Positions 53,145-61,876 of a stretch of 64,000 bases of DNA are shown in pieces. The stretch's first letter is position 1. Every line of letters starts with the position of its first letter. The notes under the pieces were generated by a model. That model was given only the letters and a program-made list of their open reading frames with translations. It ran no database searches and was not told the origin of the DNA. This DNA comes from Limosilactobacillus mucosae DSM 13345. GTDB taxonomy: Bacteria > Bacillota > Bacilli > Lactobacillales > Lactobacillaceae. The position numbers and the translations under genes were made by a program. The stretch lies in the NCBI RefSeq assembly GCF_001436025.1, contig NZ_AZEQ01000001.1:1-64000 (forward strand), written 5' to 3'.

Positions 53145-54881
53145 ATGAGCTATCAAGCGCTTTACCGAGTTTGGCGGCCCCAGCGATTTGACGAGATTGT
53201 TGGTCAGCAAGTGGTTACGCAGACTTTAAAAAACGCGATCATAACCAAGCAGATCAGTCATGCTTATTTATTTGCCGGACCAAGGGGAACTGGCAAGACC
53301 TCAGCGGCAAAAATCTTTGCTAAAGCCATCAACTGTCATCATCGGCAAGACGGCGAACCCTGCAATGAATGCGAGATCTGTCGGGCAATTACTAATGGAC
53401 AGCTCGGCGATGTAATTGAAATTGATGCTGCTTCCAACAACGGGGTCGAAGAAATACGCGATATTCGCGACAAGGCCAAGTATGCGCCAACTCAAGCCGA
53501 CTACAAGGTTTATATCATTGATGAAGTGCACATGCTTTCAACTGGGGCGTTCAATGCTCTTTTGAAAACCTTGGAAGAACCGCCCGCCAATGTGATTTTT
53601 ATCCTGGCAACCACCGAACCGCATAAGATTCCGCTGACTATTATCAGTCGGGTACAGCGGTTTGATTTTCGGCGGATCTCGGCTCAGGATGCTTTTGAGC
53701 GCATGCAGTATATCCTGGATCAAAAGCACGTTGACTATGAAAATGACGCGCTCTGGGTAATTGCCAATGCTGCTGAGGGTGGCATGCGTGACGCATTGAG
53801 TATTTTGGATCAGGTCTTGTCGTTTAGCGATAATCAAGTCAAGCTGGACGACGCGCTTTTGGTTACCGGCAGCGTCACCAAGCAGCTGCTGAAAAAATAC
53901 TTTGATGAGACGACCAGCCATCAAAGTGCCGCAGCCCTGCATACAATGAAAGAAATTCTGGATCAGGGTAAGGACGGTCAGCGCTTCATCGAAGACTTGA
54001 TCTCATTTATTCGCGACGTGCTGCTTTATCAAGAATCGCCACAGCTGGTCAACGTCGCGGGGTCTGGACTTAAGGAAGCCGATTTTCAGCAGTTGAGTCA
54101 GGCTGCCAGTGCCGATGAGCTGTACCAAATGATCGACGAGTTAAATGAGATTCAAGAAGAAATGCGCTTTACGACGCATCCTGACGTCTATTTGGAAGTC
54201 TTGACGGTCAAGCTTAGTCAAATCAAGCCGCAAGATAATAAAACGAGTGCGACAGATCCCCGGCTTAATCAGACGATCGGTCAGCTGCAGCAAGAGATTC
54301 AGCAGCTGCAGGCAGCAATTGCCGGCTTAAGACAAACCGGCAGCGGCTCGGCATCCCGGATTGTCCGACGAGCAGGCAGCAATACTGGCAATAAAATTCA
54401 GCCTAAGATGACGGTTAAGCTGGATCGCGTCTACCCAATTCTGGAACATGCCACTAAGCAGAATCTGCGCGGGCTGCAGGAAATCTGGGGTGATCTGCTT
54501 AACATGCTGGATACGCCGCAGCGAGCTTTGATCAATACCTCCCAGCCGGTAGCGGCCAGTCCGCAAGGCGTCGTGGTTTCATTTGACAGCAGTTTTTTGC
54601 TGCAGCGTGCCAACAGCGGCAGCTTAGCAGCAGATATGGAAGCTGGCCTGCAGCGTCTGTCAGGCAATGAGATGCGCGTGGCATTCGTGCCGATGGATCA
54701 GTGGCCAAAGATCCGCCATAACTATTTGGTAGAACATGGCTATTTGAATCAAGGCAAAACCGGTACTGACAAAAAAGATTCATCAGCTCAGTCAGCACCA
54801 GCCACGCCAGTTAAAACTGATCCGCTGATTGATAAGGCCAAGCAAATGTTTGGCGATTTGGTAAAGATAGAAGATAATTAA
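53145..54881 (+). CDS. dnaX: DNA polymerase III subunits gamma/tau
   Basis: The 578-residue clamp-loader ATPase has Walker [11 protein letters not shown] (residues 44-53), a four-Cys zinc module ([16 protein letters not shown]), [23 protein letters not shown] and the sensor [13 protein letters not shown]. The C-terminal third is variable and contains a Gln-rich coiled coil. ATG 53145 follows GAAAGGA by 10 nt. It opens the dnaX-ybaB-recR-yaaL-tmk-darA-holB-yabA-rsmI cluster. Confidence 0.96.
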   Translation: MSYQALYRVWRPQRFDEIVGQQVVTQTLKNAIITKQISHAYLFAGPRGTGKTSAAKIFAKAINCHHRQDGEPCNECEICRAITNGQLGDVIEIDAASNNGVEEIRDIRDKAKYAPTQADYKVYIIDEVHMLSTGAFNALLKTLEEPPANVIFILATTEPHKIPLTIISRVQRFDFRRISAQDAFERMQYILDQKHVDYENDALWVIANAAEGGMRDALSILDQVLSFSDNQVKLDDALLVTGSVTKQLLKKYFDETTSHQSAAALHTMKEILDQGKDGQRFIEDLISFIRDVLLYQESPQLVNVAGSGLKEADFQQLSQAASADELYQMIDELNEIQEEMRFTTHPDVYLEVLTVKLSQIKPQDNKTSATDPRLNQTIGQLQQEIQQLQAAIAGLRQTGSGSASRIVRRAGSNTGNKIQPKMTVKLDRVYPILEHATKQNLRGLQEIWGDLLNMLDTPQRALINTSQPVAASPQGVVVSFDSSFLLQRANSGSLAADMEAGLQRLSGNEMRVAFVPMDQWPKIRHNYLVEHGYLNQGKTGTDKKDSSAQSAPATPVKTDPLIDKAKQMFGDLVKIEDN

Positions 54882-54913
54882 GCAATAACATAAGTAAAGG
54901 ATGGATAATAACT

Positions 54914-55222
54914 ATGATGCGCGGAATGAACATGCAACAAATGATGAAGCAGGCTAAGAAGATGCAGCAAAAGATGATGGAAGAGCAGCAGAATCTGGCT
55001 AAGGAAGAATTTATTGGCGTCTCGCCTGATGAAATGGTCAAGGCAACTTTTACCGGCGACAAAAAGCTGACTGACCTGCAGATTGATCCGCAAGCCGTTG
55101 ACCCTGATGATGTTGACATGCTGGCTGATCTGGTTTTGGCAGCCGTTAATGATGGCCTGGAAAAAGTCGATGCCGCCACGCAGCAAAAATTCGGCAAGTA
55201 CACTAAGGGCTTGAACATTTAA
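54914..55222 (+). CDS. YbaB/EbfC-family nucleoid-associated protein
   Basis: The 102-residue DNA-binding protein has a Met/Gln/Lys-rich helical N terminus and the conserved core [29 protein letters not shown]. It is always next to dnaX and recR. AAGGATGG lies about 9 nt before the ATG. Confidence 0.94.
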   Translation: MMRGMNMQQMMKQAKKMQQKMMEEQQNLAKEEFIGVSPDEMVKATFTGDKKLTDLQIDPQAVDPDDVDMLADLVLAAVNDGLEKVDAATQQKFGKYTKGLNI

Positions 55223-55234
55223 GGAGGCTTGGCG

Positions 55235-55834
55235 ATGCAGTATCCTGAGCCAATTGCCAAACTGATCGACAGCTATATGAAGCTGCCGGGAATTGGCGAA
55301 AAAACCGCGACTCGCCTTGCTTTTTATACACTGGGAATGGACCAAAAAGACGTTGAGGATTTTGCCAAGTCGCTCTTAAGCGTGAAAAAAGATCTGCACT
55401 ACTGCAGCATCTGTGGCTTTATTACCGAAGACGATCCTTGTCCAATCTGCCGAGATAAGTCGCGTGACCGTTCAACGATTCTGGTGGTTGAGCATTCGCA
55501 AGATATTATGGCAATGGAGCGGATGCACGAATACCATGGCCTCTATCATGTTTTGCACGGTTCCATCTCGCCAAGCGAAGGAACAGGGCCAATGGATATC
55601 AACATCCCGGCTTTGCTTAAGCGCCTGCAGAAAAATACCGAGGTCAAAGAAATCATTGTGGCAACCAATGCCTCGCTGGATGGTGAGACCACGGCACAAT
55701 ATCTGGCCAAGCTGATCAAGCCGGCGGGCATCAGAGTCACCCGTTTGGCCCATGGACTGTCAGCTGGCGCCAATATCGACTATACTGATGAGGTAACCTT
55801 GTTCAGAGCAGTTCAAGGCAGAACGGAAATGTAG
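55235..55834 (+). CDS. recR: Recombination protein RecR
   Basis: The 199-residue RecFOR mediator has a helix-hairpin-helix ([14 protein letters not shown]), a four-Cys zinc finger ([16 protein letters not shown]), a Toprim domain ([28 protein letters not shown]) and the C-terminal Walker-like [20 protein letters not shown] 55235 follows AAGGAGG. Confidence 0.96.
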   Translation: MQYPEPIAKLIDSYMKLPGIGEKTATRLAFYTLGMDQKDVEDFAKSLLSVKKDLHYCSICGFITEDDPCPICRDKSRDRSTILVVEHSQDIMAMERMHEYHGLYHVLHGSISPSEGTGPMDINIPALLKRLQKNTEVKEIIVATNASLDGETTAQYLAKLIKPAGIRVTRLAHGLSAGANIDYTDEVTLFRAVQGRTEM

Positions 55835-55843
55835 GTGAAGATC

Positions 55844-56095
55844 ATGTTTTTTAAGCATCGCAATCCCCATGCCGTTGAAGAGCTGGGTAATCAAAAGCTG
55901 TTGGAACTGATCTACAATGTCAAGGATAGTTGGGATCATGCCAAAGAAACCGAGCACGCTGTCTATGAAGGGCAGGTTGATAATGAGCTCTACAGTCGAA
56001 CCAAGCTGCAGGAGCAAAAATATCTGTACCTTTATACTAAAGCGCGTCGCAATCATCTGCATGGCTATTTAAACGACAGCGTAATCAAGCAGTAG
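55844..56095 (+). CDS. YaaL family protein (DUF2508)
   Basis: The 83-residue, charged helical protein occupies the yaaL position after recR. The function is unknown. ATG 55844 is used, 5 nt after AGGTGA; GTG 55835 is an alternative. It is probably translated with recR and tmk. Confidence 0.85.
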   Translation: MFFKHRNPHAVEELGNQKLLELIYNVKDSWDHAKETEHAVYEGQVDNELYSRTKLQEQKYLYLYTKARRNHLHGYLNDSVIKQ

Positions 56096-56108
56096 TTGAG
56101 GAACGACA

Positions 56109-56750
56109 ATGGACGGTAAATTTATTTCATTTGAAGGACCAGACGGAGCGGGTAAAACCAGCGTTATGCGCCAGATTACGGCTGACCTGCAAAAACAGCT
56201 GGGATTGGATGGCGTTTTGTATACCAGAGAGCCAGGCGGCAACCATATCGCTGAGCAGATTCGGGATGTCTTGTTTGACGCTCGCAATATCGACATGGAT
56301 CCGCGCACGGAAGCACTGCTGTTTGCCGCAGCACGGCGCCAGCACCTGGTTGCCGATATCATGCCAGCGCTCAAAAGCGGCAAGGTAATTCTCTGTGATC
56401 GCTACGTTGACAGCTCAATTGCCTACCAAGGCGCTGGTCGTGGCCTGGGCGAGGATAACATCTGGCAGATCAATCAGTTTGCAATTGATGGCTTAATGCC
56501 GGAACTGACGATTTATCTGGATATTGATTCCGAACTGGGCCTTAAGCGAATCGCGCAGAATCGTGCTGATCAGGTCAACCGCCTGGATGAAGAGGCGCTG
56601 TCTTTTCATCGCAAGGTCAGAAGTGCCTATCAGAAGCTGGCACGACAAAATCCTGATCGTATCGTTACGATTGACGCCAGTCAGCCGCTGACGCAGGTGA
56701 TTTCAGCAACTCGTTTGGCAATTCATCAGCGCTTTGAGCAACTGTTTTAA
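56109..56750 (+). CDS. tmk: Thymidylate kinase
   Basis: The 213-residue kinase makes dTDP from dTMP. The P-loop is FEGPDGAGKTS (about 8-18), the DR motif is LCDRYVDSSIAYQGAGRG, and the LID region with Arg-rich residues follows RIAQNRADQVNRLDEE. GAGGAACG precedes the ATG. Confidence 0.96.
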   Translation: MDGKFISFEGPDGAGKTSVMRQITADLQKQLGLDGVLYTREPGGNHIAEQIRDVLFDARNIDMDPRTEALLFAAARRQHLVADIMPALKSGKVILCDRYVDSSIAYQGAGRGLGEDNIWQINQFAIDGLMPELTIYLDIDSELGLKRIAQNRADQVNRLDEEALSFHRKVRSAYQKLARQNPDRIVTIDASQPLTQVISATRLAIHQRFEQLF

Positions 56751-56779
56751 CTAATGCGACTTTTTAAGGAGGGCTTATT

Positions 56780-57100
56780 ATGAAAATGATTATGGCAATC
56801 GTTCAACCAAAAGATGCCGGCAAGCTGCGGGATGCTTTTATCGACAACAATATCGGTGCGACCAAGCTGTCATCGACGGGTGGCTTCTTAAGAGAAGGCA
56901 ACACCACTTATATGGTAGTCGTAGAAGATGATCGGGTTGATGAAGTATTGGAAATCATCAAGCATAATGCCAAGTCGCGTGAACAGTACATGACCCCGGC
57001 AGCCCAGATCGACAACGGTTCATCGGCCATTCCGATTAACGTTCAGATTGGAGGAGCCACGGTCTTTATCCTGCCAGTCGAAAAATTTTTACAGTTTTAA
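56780..57100 (+). CDS. darA: Cyclic-di-AMP receptor DarA (PstA/YaaQ, DUF970)
   Basis: The 106-residue PII-like trimeric protein has MKMIMAIVQPKDAGKLRDAFIDNNIGATKLSSTGGFL and GGATVFILPVEKFLQF, the features of the c-di-AMP-binding family. AAGGAGGG precedes the ATG. The downstream role of the family is still debated. Confidence 0.93.
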   Translation: MKMIMAIVQPKDAGKLRDAFIDNNIGATKLSSTGGFLREGNTTYMVVVEDDRVDEVLEIIKHNAKSREQYMTPAAQIDNGSSAIPINVQIGGATVFILPVEKFLQF

Positions 57101-57132
57101 GTTGCAAACCGGTCAAGACGAGGTGATCCAAA

Positions 57133-58149
57133 ATGGCAAATGCCACGCAATCAAAATGGCAAGCTGAACGGCTGCAGCCAGCAATCAGTCAGCGTCTAAA
57201 AAAAACCATGGTTCAAGGTGAACTGGCACATGCCTATTTGTTTGCAGGCCCGTCTGGATCAGGGAAAAAAGCATTGGCGCAGTGGATGGCCCTGCGCCTT
57301 TTTTGTGAACAGCCGCAAGCTGGGGAGCCGGATGGAACCTGCAGCGAGTGTCAGCGAATTCTTTCTGGCAATCATCCTGATGTGGTTACTGCAGCGCCAG
57401 AGGGTCGGCAGATAAAGGTCGATACGATTCGGCGCTTAAAGGCAGAATTTACCAAGAGTGGCGTAGAAGGCAGTCAAAAACTGTTCATCATTGAAGATGC
57501 CGAAAAAATGACGACAAGTGCCGCCAATAGTCTGTTAAAATTTATTGAAGAGCCGCTGCCTGGCATTTATATTCTGCTTTTAACAACCAATAAAAGTGCC
57601 GTTTTGCCAACGATTCGTTCGCGCACCCAGATTATTGAGCTACAGCCGTTGCCTAAAAAGATTCTGCAGGAGATGCTGGATCAAGCTGAGATTCCCGTTG
57701 GCCTGCAGTCGATTGCATTAGGGTTAACCGATTCAACGGCGCGGATTAAAGAATGGATGGAAGACGACTGGCTCAATCAAGCGGTGCAAGCTGTCGTGCA
57801 GTGGTACAAAGAATGTGGTCGGGCTGATCTGGTAGCCTTTGTCACGGTTCAGACAACGCTTTTGAAAGTGGCTGGCGATCGTGAAAAACAAGGATTGATC
57901 CTGGATTTGATGGCTTTGATCTGGCGCGATACGCTGATGGTAGCCAATGGCGCTGATGAAGTCGATGATCTGCATTTCAATGACCAATTGACGATGATCA
58001 AAGAAATCGCGCAGCACTATCGACTGGATCAATTACTGAAGGTCAGCGAACTGACGCTTGAAACCAGGCATTTAATGGACCAGAACATTTCATTTCAAAA
58101 TACGGCCGAGCAGCTTTCACTGCGCATTATCAATGTCTTGCAGCGATAG
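57133..58149 (+). CDS. holB: DNA polymerase III delta' subunit
   Basis: The 338-residue clamp-loader subunit is a DnaX relative with AYLFAGPSGSGKKALAQ (altered P-loop), a Cys-containing zinc module (FCEQPQAGEPDGTCSEC), IIEDAEKMTTSAANSLLKFIEEP and RSRTQIIELQPL. GAGGTGATCC precedes the ATG. Confidence 0.94.
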   Translation: MANATQSKWQAERLQPAISQRLKKTMVQGELAHAYLFAGPSGSGKKALAQWMALRLFCEQPQAGEPDGTCSECQRILSGNHPDVVTAAPEGRQIKVDTIRRLKAEFTKSGVEGSQKLFIIEDAEKMTTSAANSLLKFIEEPLPGIYILLLTTNKSAVLPTIRSRTQIIELQPLPKKILQEMLDQAEIPVGLQSIALGLTDSTARIKEWMEDDWLNQAVQAVVQWYKECGRADLVAFVTVQTTLLKVAGDREKQGLILDLMALIWRDTLMVANGADEVDDLHFNDQLTMIKEIAQHYRLDQLLKVSELTLETRHLMDQNISFQNTAEQLSLRIINVLQR

Positions 58150-58167
58150 AAATGGGGAAAGACACAA

Positions 58168-58518
58168 ATGAGTGAGCGAGTAGACAAAAGCAAGATTTAT
58201 GAACGATTCACCAGAGTTACCAAGCAAACCAAGGATCTAGTCGACAGCATGGAAGAATTGCAGTCAATGATGACGGCGGTTCTGGAAGAAAATGCTGAGC
58301 TGTCGATTGAAAACGAGCATCTGCATCAAATGCTCAAACAAAAGCATCAGCAGGCAACCAAAGACGGCTTGACCGATTCAAGACGCAACCTGCAAAAGTT
58401 GTATCAAGAAGGCTTTCATGTCTGCAATGAATACTATGGCAAGCGATTGGATGAAGACGATTCATGCGCGTTTTGTCTGGATGCAATCTATGGGCGCCAC
58501 GATCAGCCGCAAAAGTAA
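58168..58518 (+). CDS. yabA: Replication initiation control protein YabA
   Basis: The 116-residue protein has an N-terminal coiled coil (about 10-65) and a C-terminal zinc module (HVCNEYYGKRLDEDDSCAFC). YabA restrains DnaA by linking it to the DnaN clamp. A GGGGAAAG site precedes the ATG. Confidence 0.94.
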   Translation: MSERVDKSKIYERFTRVTKQTKDLVDSMEELQSMMTAVLEENAELSIENEHLHQMLKQKHQQATKDGLTDSRRNLQKLYQEGFHVCNEYYGKRLDEDDSCAFCLDAIYGRHDQPQK

Positions 58519-58529
58519 GGGTGATATTT

Positions 58530-59396
58530 ATGCAACAGATTCGCAGCTTTACTGATAATGAAACGGGACGACTCTATTTGGTGCCAACGCCAATCGGCAA
58601 TCTTGACGATATGACGTTTCGAGCCGTCAAGACGCTGGCAGCAGTTGATTTGATTGCTTCCGAGGATACGCGGCATACGCAGATGCTTTTGAATCATTTT
58701 GAGATTGATACCAAACAGATCAGCTTTCATGAGCATAATACCGAACAGCGAATTCCACAGCTGATTGAGCTTTTAAAGCAAGGCAAGTCGATTGCGCAGT
58801 GCAGTGATGCCGGTATGCCATCAATCTCTGATCCAGGTCGGGAACTGGTTGCAGCAGCGGTTGCAGCCGGTCTCCAGGTCGTTGCACTGCCTGGCGCCAA
58901 TGCGGGGATTACGGCCTTGATTGCCTCTGGTCTTAACCCGCAGCCATTTTATTTTTATGGTTTCTTAAGCCGCAAGCATCAGCAGCAGATTGCAGAATTG
59001 ACGCCGTTAAATCAACACCAGGAAACGATGATCTTTTATGAGGCGCCACATCGACTGGCAAAAACGCTGAGTTCGATGGCCGAGGTTTTTGGGTTGGATC
59101 GCAAGGCAGTCTTGGCAAGAGAGCTAACCAAGCGTTATGAGGAGTTTTGTCGCGGGTCACTGGAGGAATTGATTCAGTGGGCAGATGAGCATCAGATTCG
59201 CGGTGAGTTTGTGATTCTGGTGGCCGGTAATGATCATCCCGACCAGCCAGCTGATGATGCGGCCAACCTCAGCCTAAAAGAGCAGATCGACCAAGAGATT
59301 CAGCATGGTCTTTCAACCAATGCGGCTATCAAGCTGGTTGCCAAGCGCAATCAGATCAAGCGCCAGGATTTGTATCGGCAGTACCATGAGCTTTAA
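58530..59396 (+). CDS. rsmI: 16S rRNA (cytidine-1402-2'-O)-methyltransferase
   Basis: The 288-residue tetrapyrrole-methylase-fold enzyme has LYLVPTPIGNLDDMTFRA, SEDTRHTQMLLNHF, SDAGMPSISDPGRELV, ALPGANAGITALIASGL and FYEAPHRLAKTL, all conserved. ATG 58530 follows AAGGGTGA. It overlaps nothing and follows yabA by 11 nt. Confidence 0.96.
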   Translation: MQQIRSFTDNETGRLYLVPTPIGNLDDMTFRAVKTLAAVDLIASEDTRHTQMLLNHFEIDTKQISFHEHNTEQRIPQLIELLKQGKSIAQCSDAGMPSISDPGRELVAAAVAAGLQVVALPGANAGITALIASGLNPQPFYFYGFLSRKHQQQIAELTPLNQHQETMIFYEAPHRLAKTLSSMAEVFGLDRKAVLARELTKRYEEFCRGSLEELIQWADEHQIRGEFVILVAGNDHPDQPADDAANLSLKEQIDQEIQHGLSTNAAIKLVAKRNQIKRQDLYRQYHEL

Positions 59397-59410
59397 GATG
59401 AGGTGAGACG

Positions 59411-60172
59411 ATGGCATTGAAAGCCCCTTTGGTATATGAAACCAAGCATCATTTAAGTTACTATGAATGCGATGCAACCGGTCATCCCAGCTTAAGCATG
59501 CTGATCAGTATGGCTGTGCAGGTATCAGAAGAACACGGCAATTCGTTAGGACTGGATACGGCAACCATCCAAAGCTATGGCGGTGGCTGGGTGATTACCA
59601 GCTATGAAGGATCCTTTGCCGCACGACAGCCGATTAATGGTGAAGAGGTAATTCTAGGCACGCGGGCGATTGCCAATAATCGTTTCTTTGCCCTGCGCGA
59701 ATTTTGGATTCAATCAGCTGATCGTCAAGTTGAGTATGTTCGCTTGACCGGGCTGTTCGTTTATATGAACCTGCAGACGCGTCATTTAATGTCGATTCCG
59801 CAAGCAGTCATTGAGCCTTATCATGGTCCGGAAAAGAAGCGGCTGCCTAGATTGGCTAAGGCTCGCGAACTCCAAGACGTTAGATTTAAAAATGACTATC
59901 ATGTTCGATTCTTTGATATTGATTCAAACCATCATGTCAATAATGCTCGCTACTTTGACTGGATGCAGGATCCGTTGGGGGCAGAATTTTTAACGCACCA
60001 TCAGCTAAAGCATATGACGATGCGCTATGAAAAAGAAGTGCGCTACGGTCAAACCGTCACCAGTGAGATCAGCAGTCCCTATCGCAATGAAAATGGTGAG
60101 TTGACCACTGATCATCGAATCGTTGTCGATGGTCAGCTGGCGGCGGCCTCAACGATGACTTGGAATGAATAA
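59411..60172 (+). CDS. Acyl-ACP thioesterase
   Basis: The 253-residue protein contains two hot-dog folds. The N-terminal one has YYECDATGHPSLSMLISMAVQ and the C-terminal one FFDIDSNHHVNNARYFDWM, where the Asn/His residues are catalytic in the FatA/FatB-like family. It releases fatty acids from acyl carrier protein. GAGGTGAGACG precedes the ATG. Last gene of the dnaX cluster. Confidence 0.9.
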   Translation: MALKAPLVYETKHHLSYYECDATGHPSLSMLISMAVQVSEEHGNSLGLDTATIQSYGGGWVITSYEGSFAARQPINGEEVILGTRAIANNRFFALREFWIQSADRQVEYVRLTGLFVYMNLQTRHLMSIPQAVIEPYHGPEKKRLPRLAKARELQDVRFKNDYHVRFFDIDSNHHVNNARYFDWMQDPLGAEFLTHHQLKHMTMRYEKEVRYGQTVTSEISSPYRNENGELTTDHRIVVDGQLAAASTMTWNE

Positions 60173-60179
60173 AATACGT

Positions 60180-60215
60180 AAAATCGCGTCTGTCAAGCTG
60201 ACAGACGCGATTTTT
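60180..60215 (+). terminator. Terminator of the dnaX-to-thioesterase cluster
   Basis: AAATCGCGTCTGTCA/TGACAGACGCGATTT perfect 15-bp arms with T tail. Confidence 0.92.
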
Positions 60216-60375
60216 AGTACGATGAACGGCTTTGAAGTGATATGCTTTTGACTTTTCGTATTATTTACACTGCAAAAAAGTTTTAAGGCCCAAACAGGCT
60301 GAAATTGGTGGTATTCTTTATATATAACAGATAAAAAGGGCATTCATTGAATAAAATCATGTGAGGAGTGTTAAT

Positions 60376-61875
60376 TTGAAAAATTCGTTATTTGGGATTA
60401 TTTTCCTAGAGCCGGATCGCTTGACGCTTCGGATTGTAGAGCTCCCAACCCTTAAAATCATTACCGAGGTCCAATCAGGGGCCTTGATCGTTGGCAGTCA
60501 TAACGTTGCCAACTATGCACAAAACATGCAGGCTATTGTTGATAATCTTCAAGGTTTTCAACGAATTCTGCGTGAATATCAAGTTGAAAAATTCGCCTTT
60601 TATGGCTCTTTAGAAGACTTAAACATGGTCGAGGCTCGCTATATTGCCGAGCAATTAAAAGTCAGGACTGATTTGAATATTGAATGGCTCAGCAACAATC
60701 AGCTGATGGCCAGTGCCTTGGCAGCCGTAATGGCCCAGATGCCGCGGTTCAACGAGCTTAGTAAAAAGGCGTTGTATATTTTGACGATTGGTCTGAACAC
60801 GACGCGGCTTTCCTATTTCCGCCACGGCAAGTTTCAGACGTCATGGGACATCGACTTGGGCGAGGCGCGCGTCAATCACCTGGCCCAAACGCTGCGCCAG
60901 ACGACGACGACGCCAAGCGAGATTATTCTGGACTATATTTCAAGCAAGCTGGAATACCTGGTACCAGAACTGCGTCATGTCAAAAATTCCAATCTGTTGA
61001 TTCATAACGTAGGAACGATGGCCCAAAGCTACGTTAAGCCTGATGAGATGCTGGGCAAGGTGCCGCGTGAAGATTTTGAAAAGCGCTACCAGCGGATCGT
61101 CAGCTCGTCCAATCAGTTCATTATCAATCATTACAACGTTGATGAGCAAAGCGTCAACTGGGTATTGCCCAACTACCTGGTGATTTCGCGTACCATTCAT
61201 CTGCTGGATGCACAGCGAATCTATGCCACCAGTCTGCGCATTTTGGATGGCCTGACGATTATGCAGCTGGGTGATCGCTCGCTGGTCGCCAATATGATTC
61301 GAACCTCAGCAGCCAACATGGCACAACGCTATGGAGCTGATACGGCGCATTCAACGTTTGTTACCAGAGTTGCGCTGCAGCTGTTTGATGCCCTGCAGCC
61401 GATTCACCGGCTTGATCGGCATGATCGCCTGCTTTTAGAGATTGCCTGCAAGATTGAAGATATCGGCAACTTTATCAATCCACAAGGGCACTATCGGCAT
61501 TCGCAATACATCTTAGAAGCTAATCCGCTGATTGGTCTTTCAGCTGATGATAACCGTACGATTGCTGAAGTAGCGCGCTATCACAGTTCTGAGAGTCCCG
61601 ACGTTGCGCAGGCTCACTATCGGCATATGGATGATGATATTCAGATGCCGGTTGCCAAATTGGCGGCAATTCTTAGGGTAGCGGACTCGCTTGATGACTC
61701 ACGCCTGCAGAAAATTTCACGAGTTGAGCTGCGCCTGCAGGATGAACGCTTGCTGATCACGGCCCATGCCAATGACGATCTGGTCTTGGAAAAGTGGGCC
61801 TTTCAACGAAAAAATCAGCTGTTTACCGATGTCTATGGCCTAAAGCCAGAATTAATTGCCAAGGAAGGGGAATGA
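60376..61875 (+). CDS. Ppx/GppA-type exopolyphosphatase-like protein
   Basis: The 499-residue protein has an ASKHA-fold N-terminal half (LTLRIVELPTL, ALYILTIGLNTTRLSYFRHG, LDGLTIMQLGDRS) and a C-terminal HD-like domain (FVTRVALQLFDAL, RHDRLLLEIACKIEDIGNFINPQGHYRHSQYI, RVADSLDDSRLQ). It is the lactobacillar Ppx2 type next to ppk, expected to hydrolyse polyphosphate. The N-terminal phosphate-binding motifs are weaker than in canonical Ppx. The start is TTG 60376, 7 nt after GAGGAG. Its stop lies 1 nt before the ppk start. Confidence 0.85.
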   Translation: MKNSLFGIIFLEPDRLTLRIVELPTLKIITEVQSGALIVGSHNVANYAQNMQAIVDNLQGFQRILREYQVEKFAFYGSLEDLNMVEARYIAEQLKVRTDLNIEWLSNNQLMASALAAVMAQMPRFNELSKKALYILTIGLNTTRLSYFRHGKFQTSWDIDLGEARVNHLAQTLRQTTTTPSEIILDYISSKLEYLVPELRHVKNSNLLIHNVGTMAQSYVKPDEMLGKVPREDFEKRYQRIVSSSNQFIINHYNVDEQSVNWVLPNYLVISRTIHLLDAQRIYATSLRILDGLTIMQLGDRSLVANMIRTSAANMAQRYGADTAHSTFVTRVALQLFDALQPIHRLDRHDRLLLEIACKIEDIGNFINPQGHYRHSQYILEANPLIGLSADDNRTIAEVARYHSSESPDVAQAHYRHMDDDIQMPVAKLAAILRVADSLDDSRLQKISRVELRLQDERLLITAHANDDLVLEKWAFQRKNQLFTDVYGLKPELIAKEGE

Positions 61876-61876
61876 A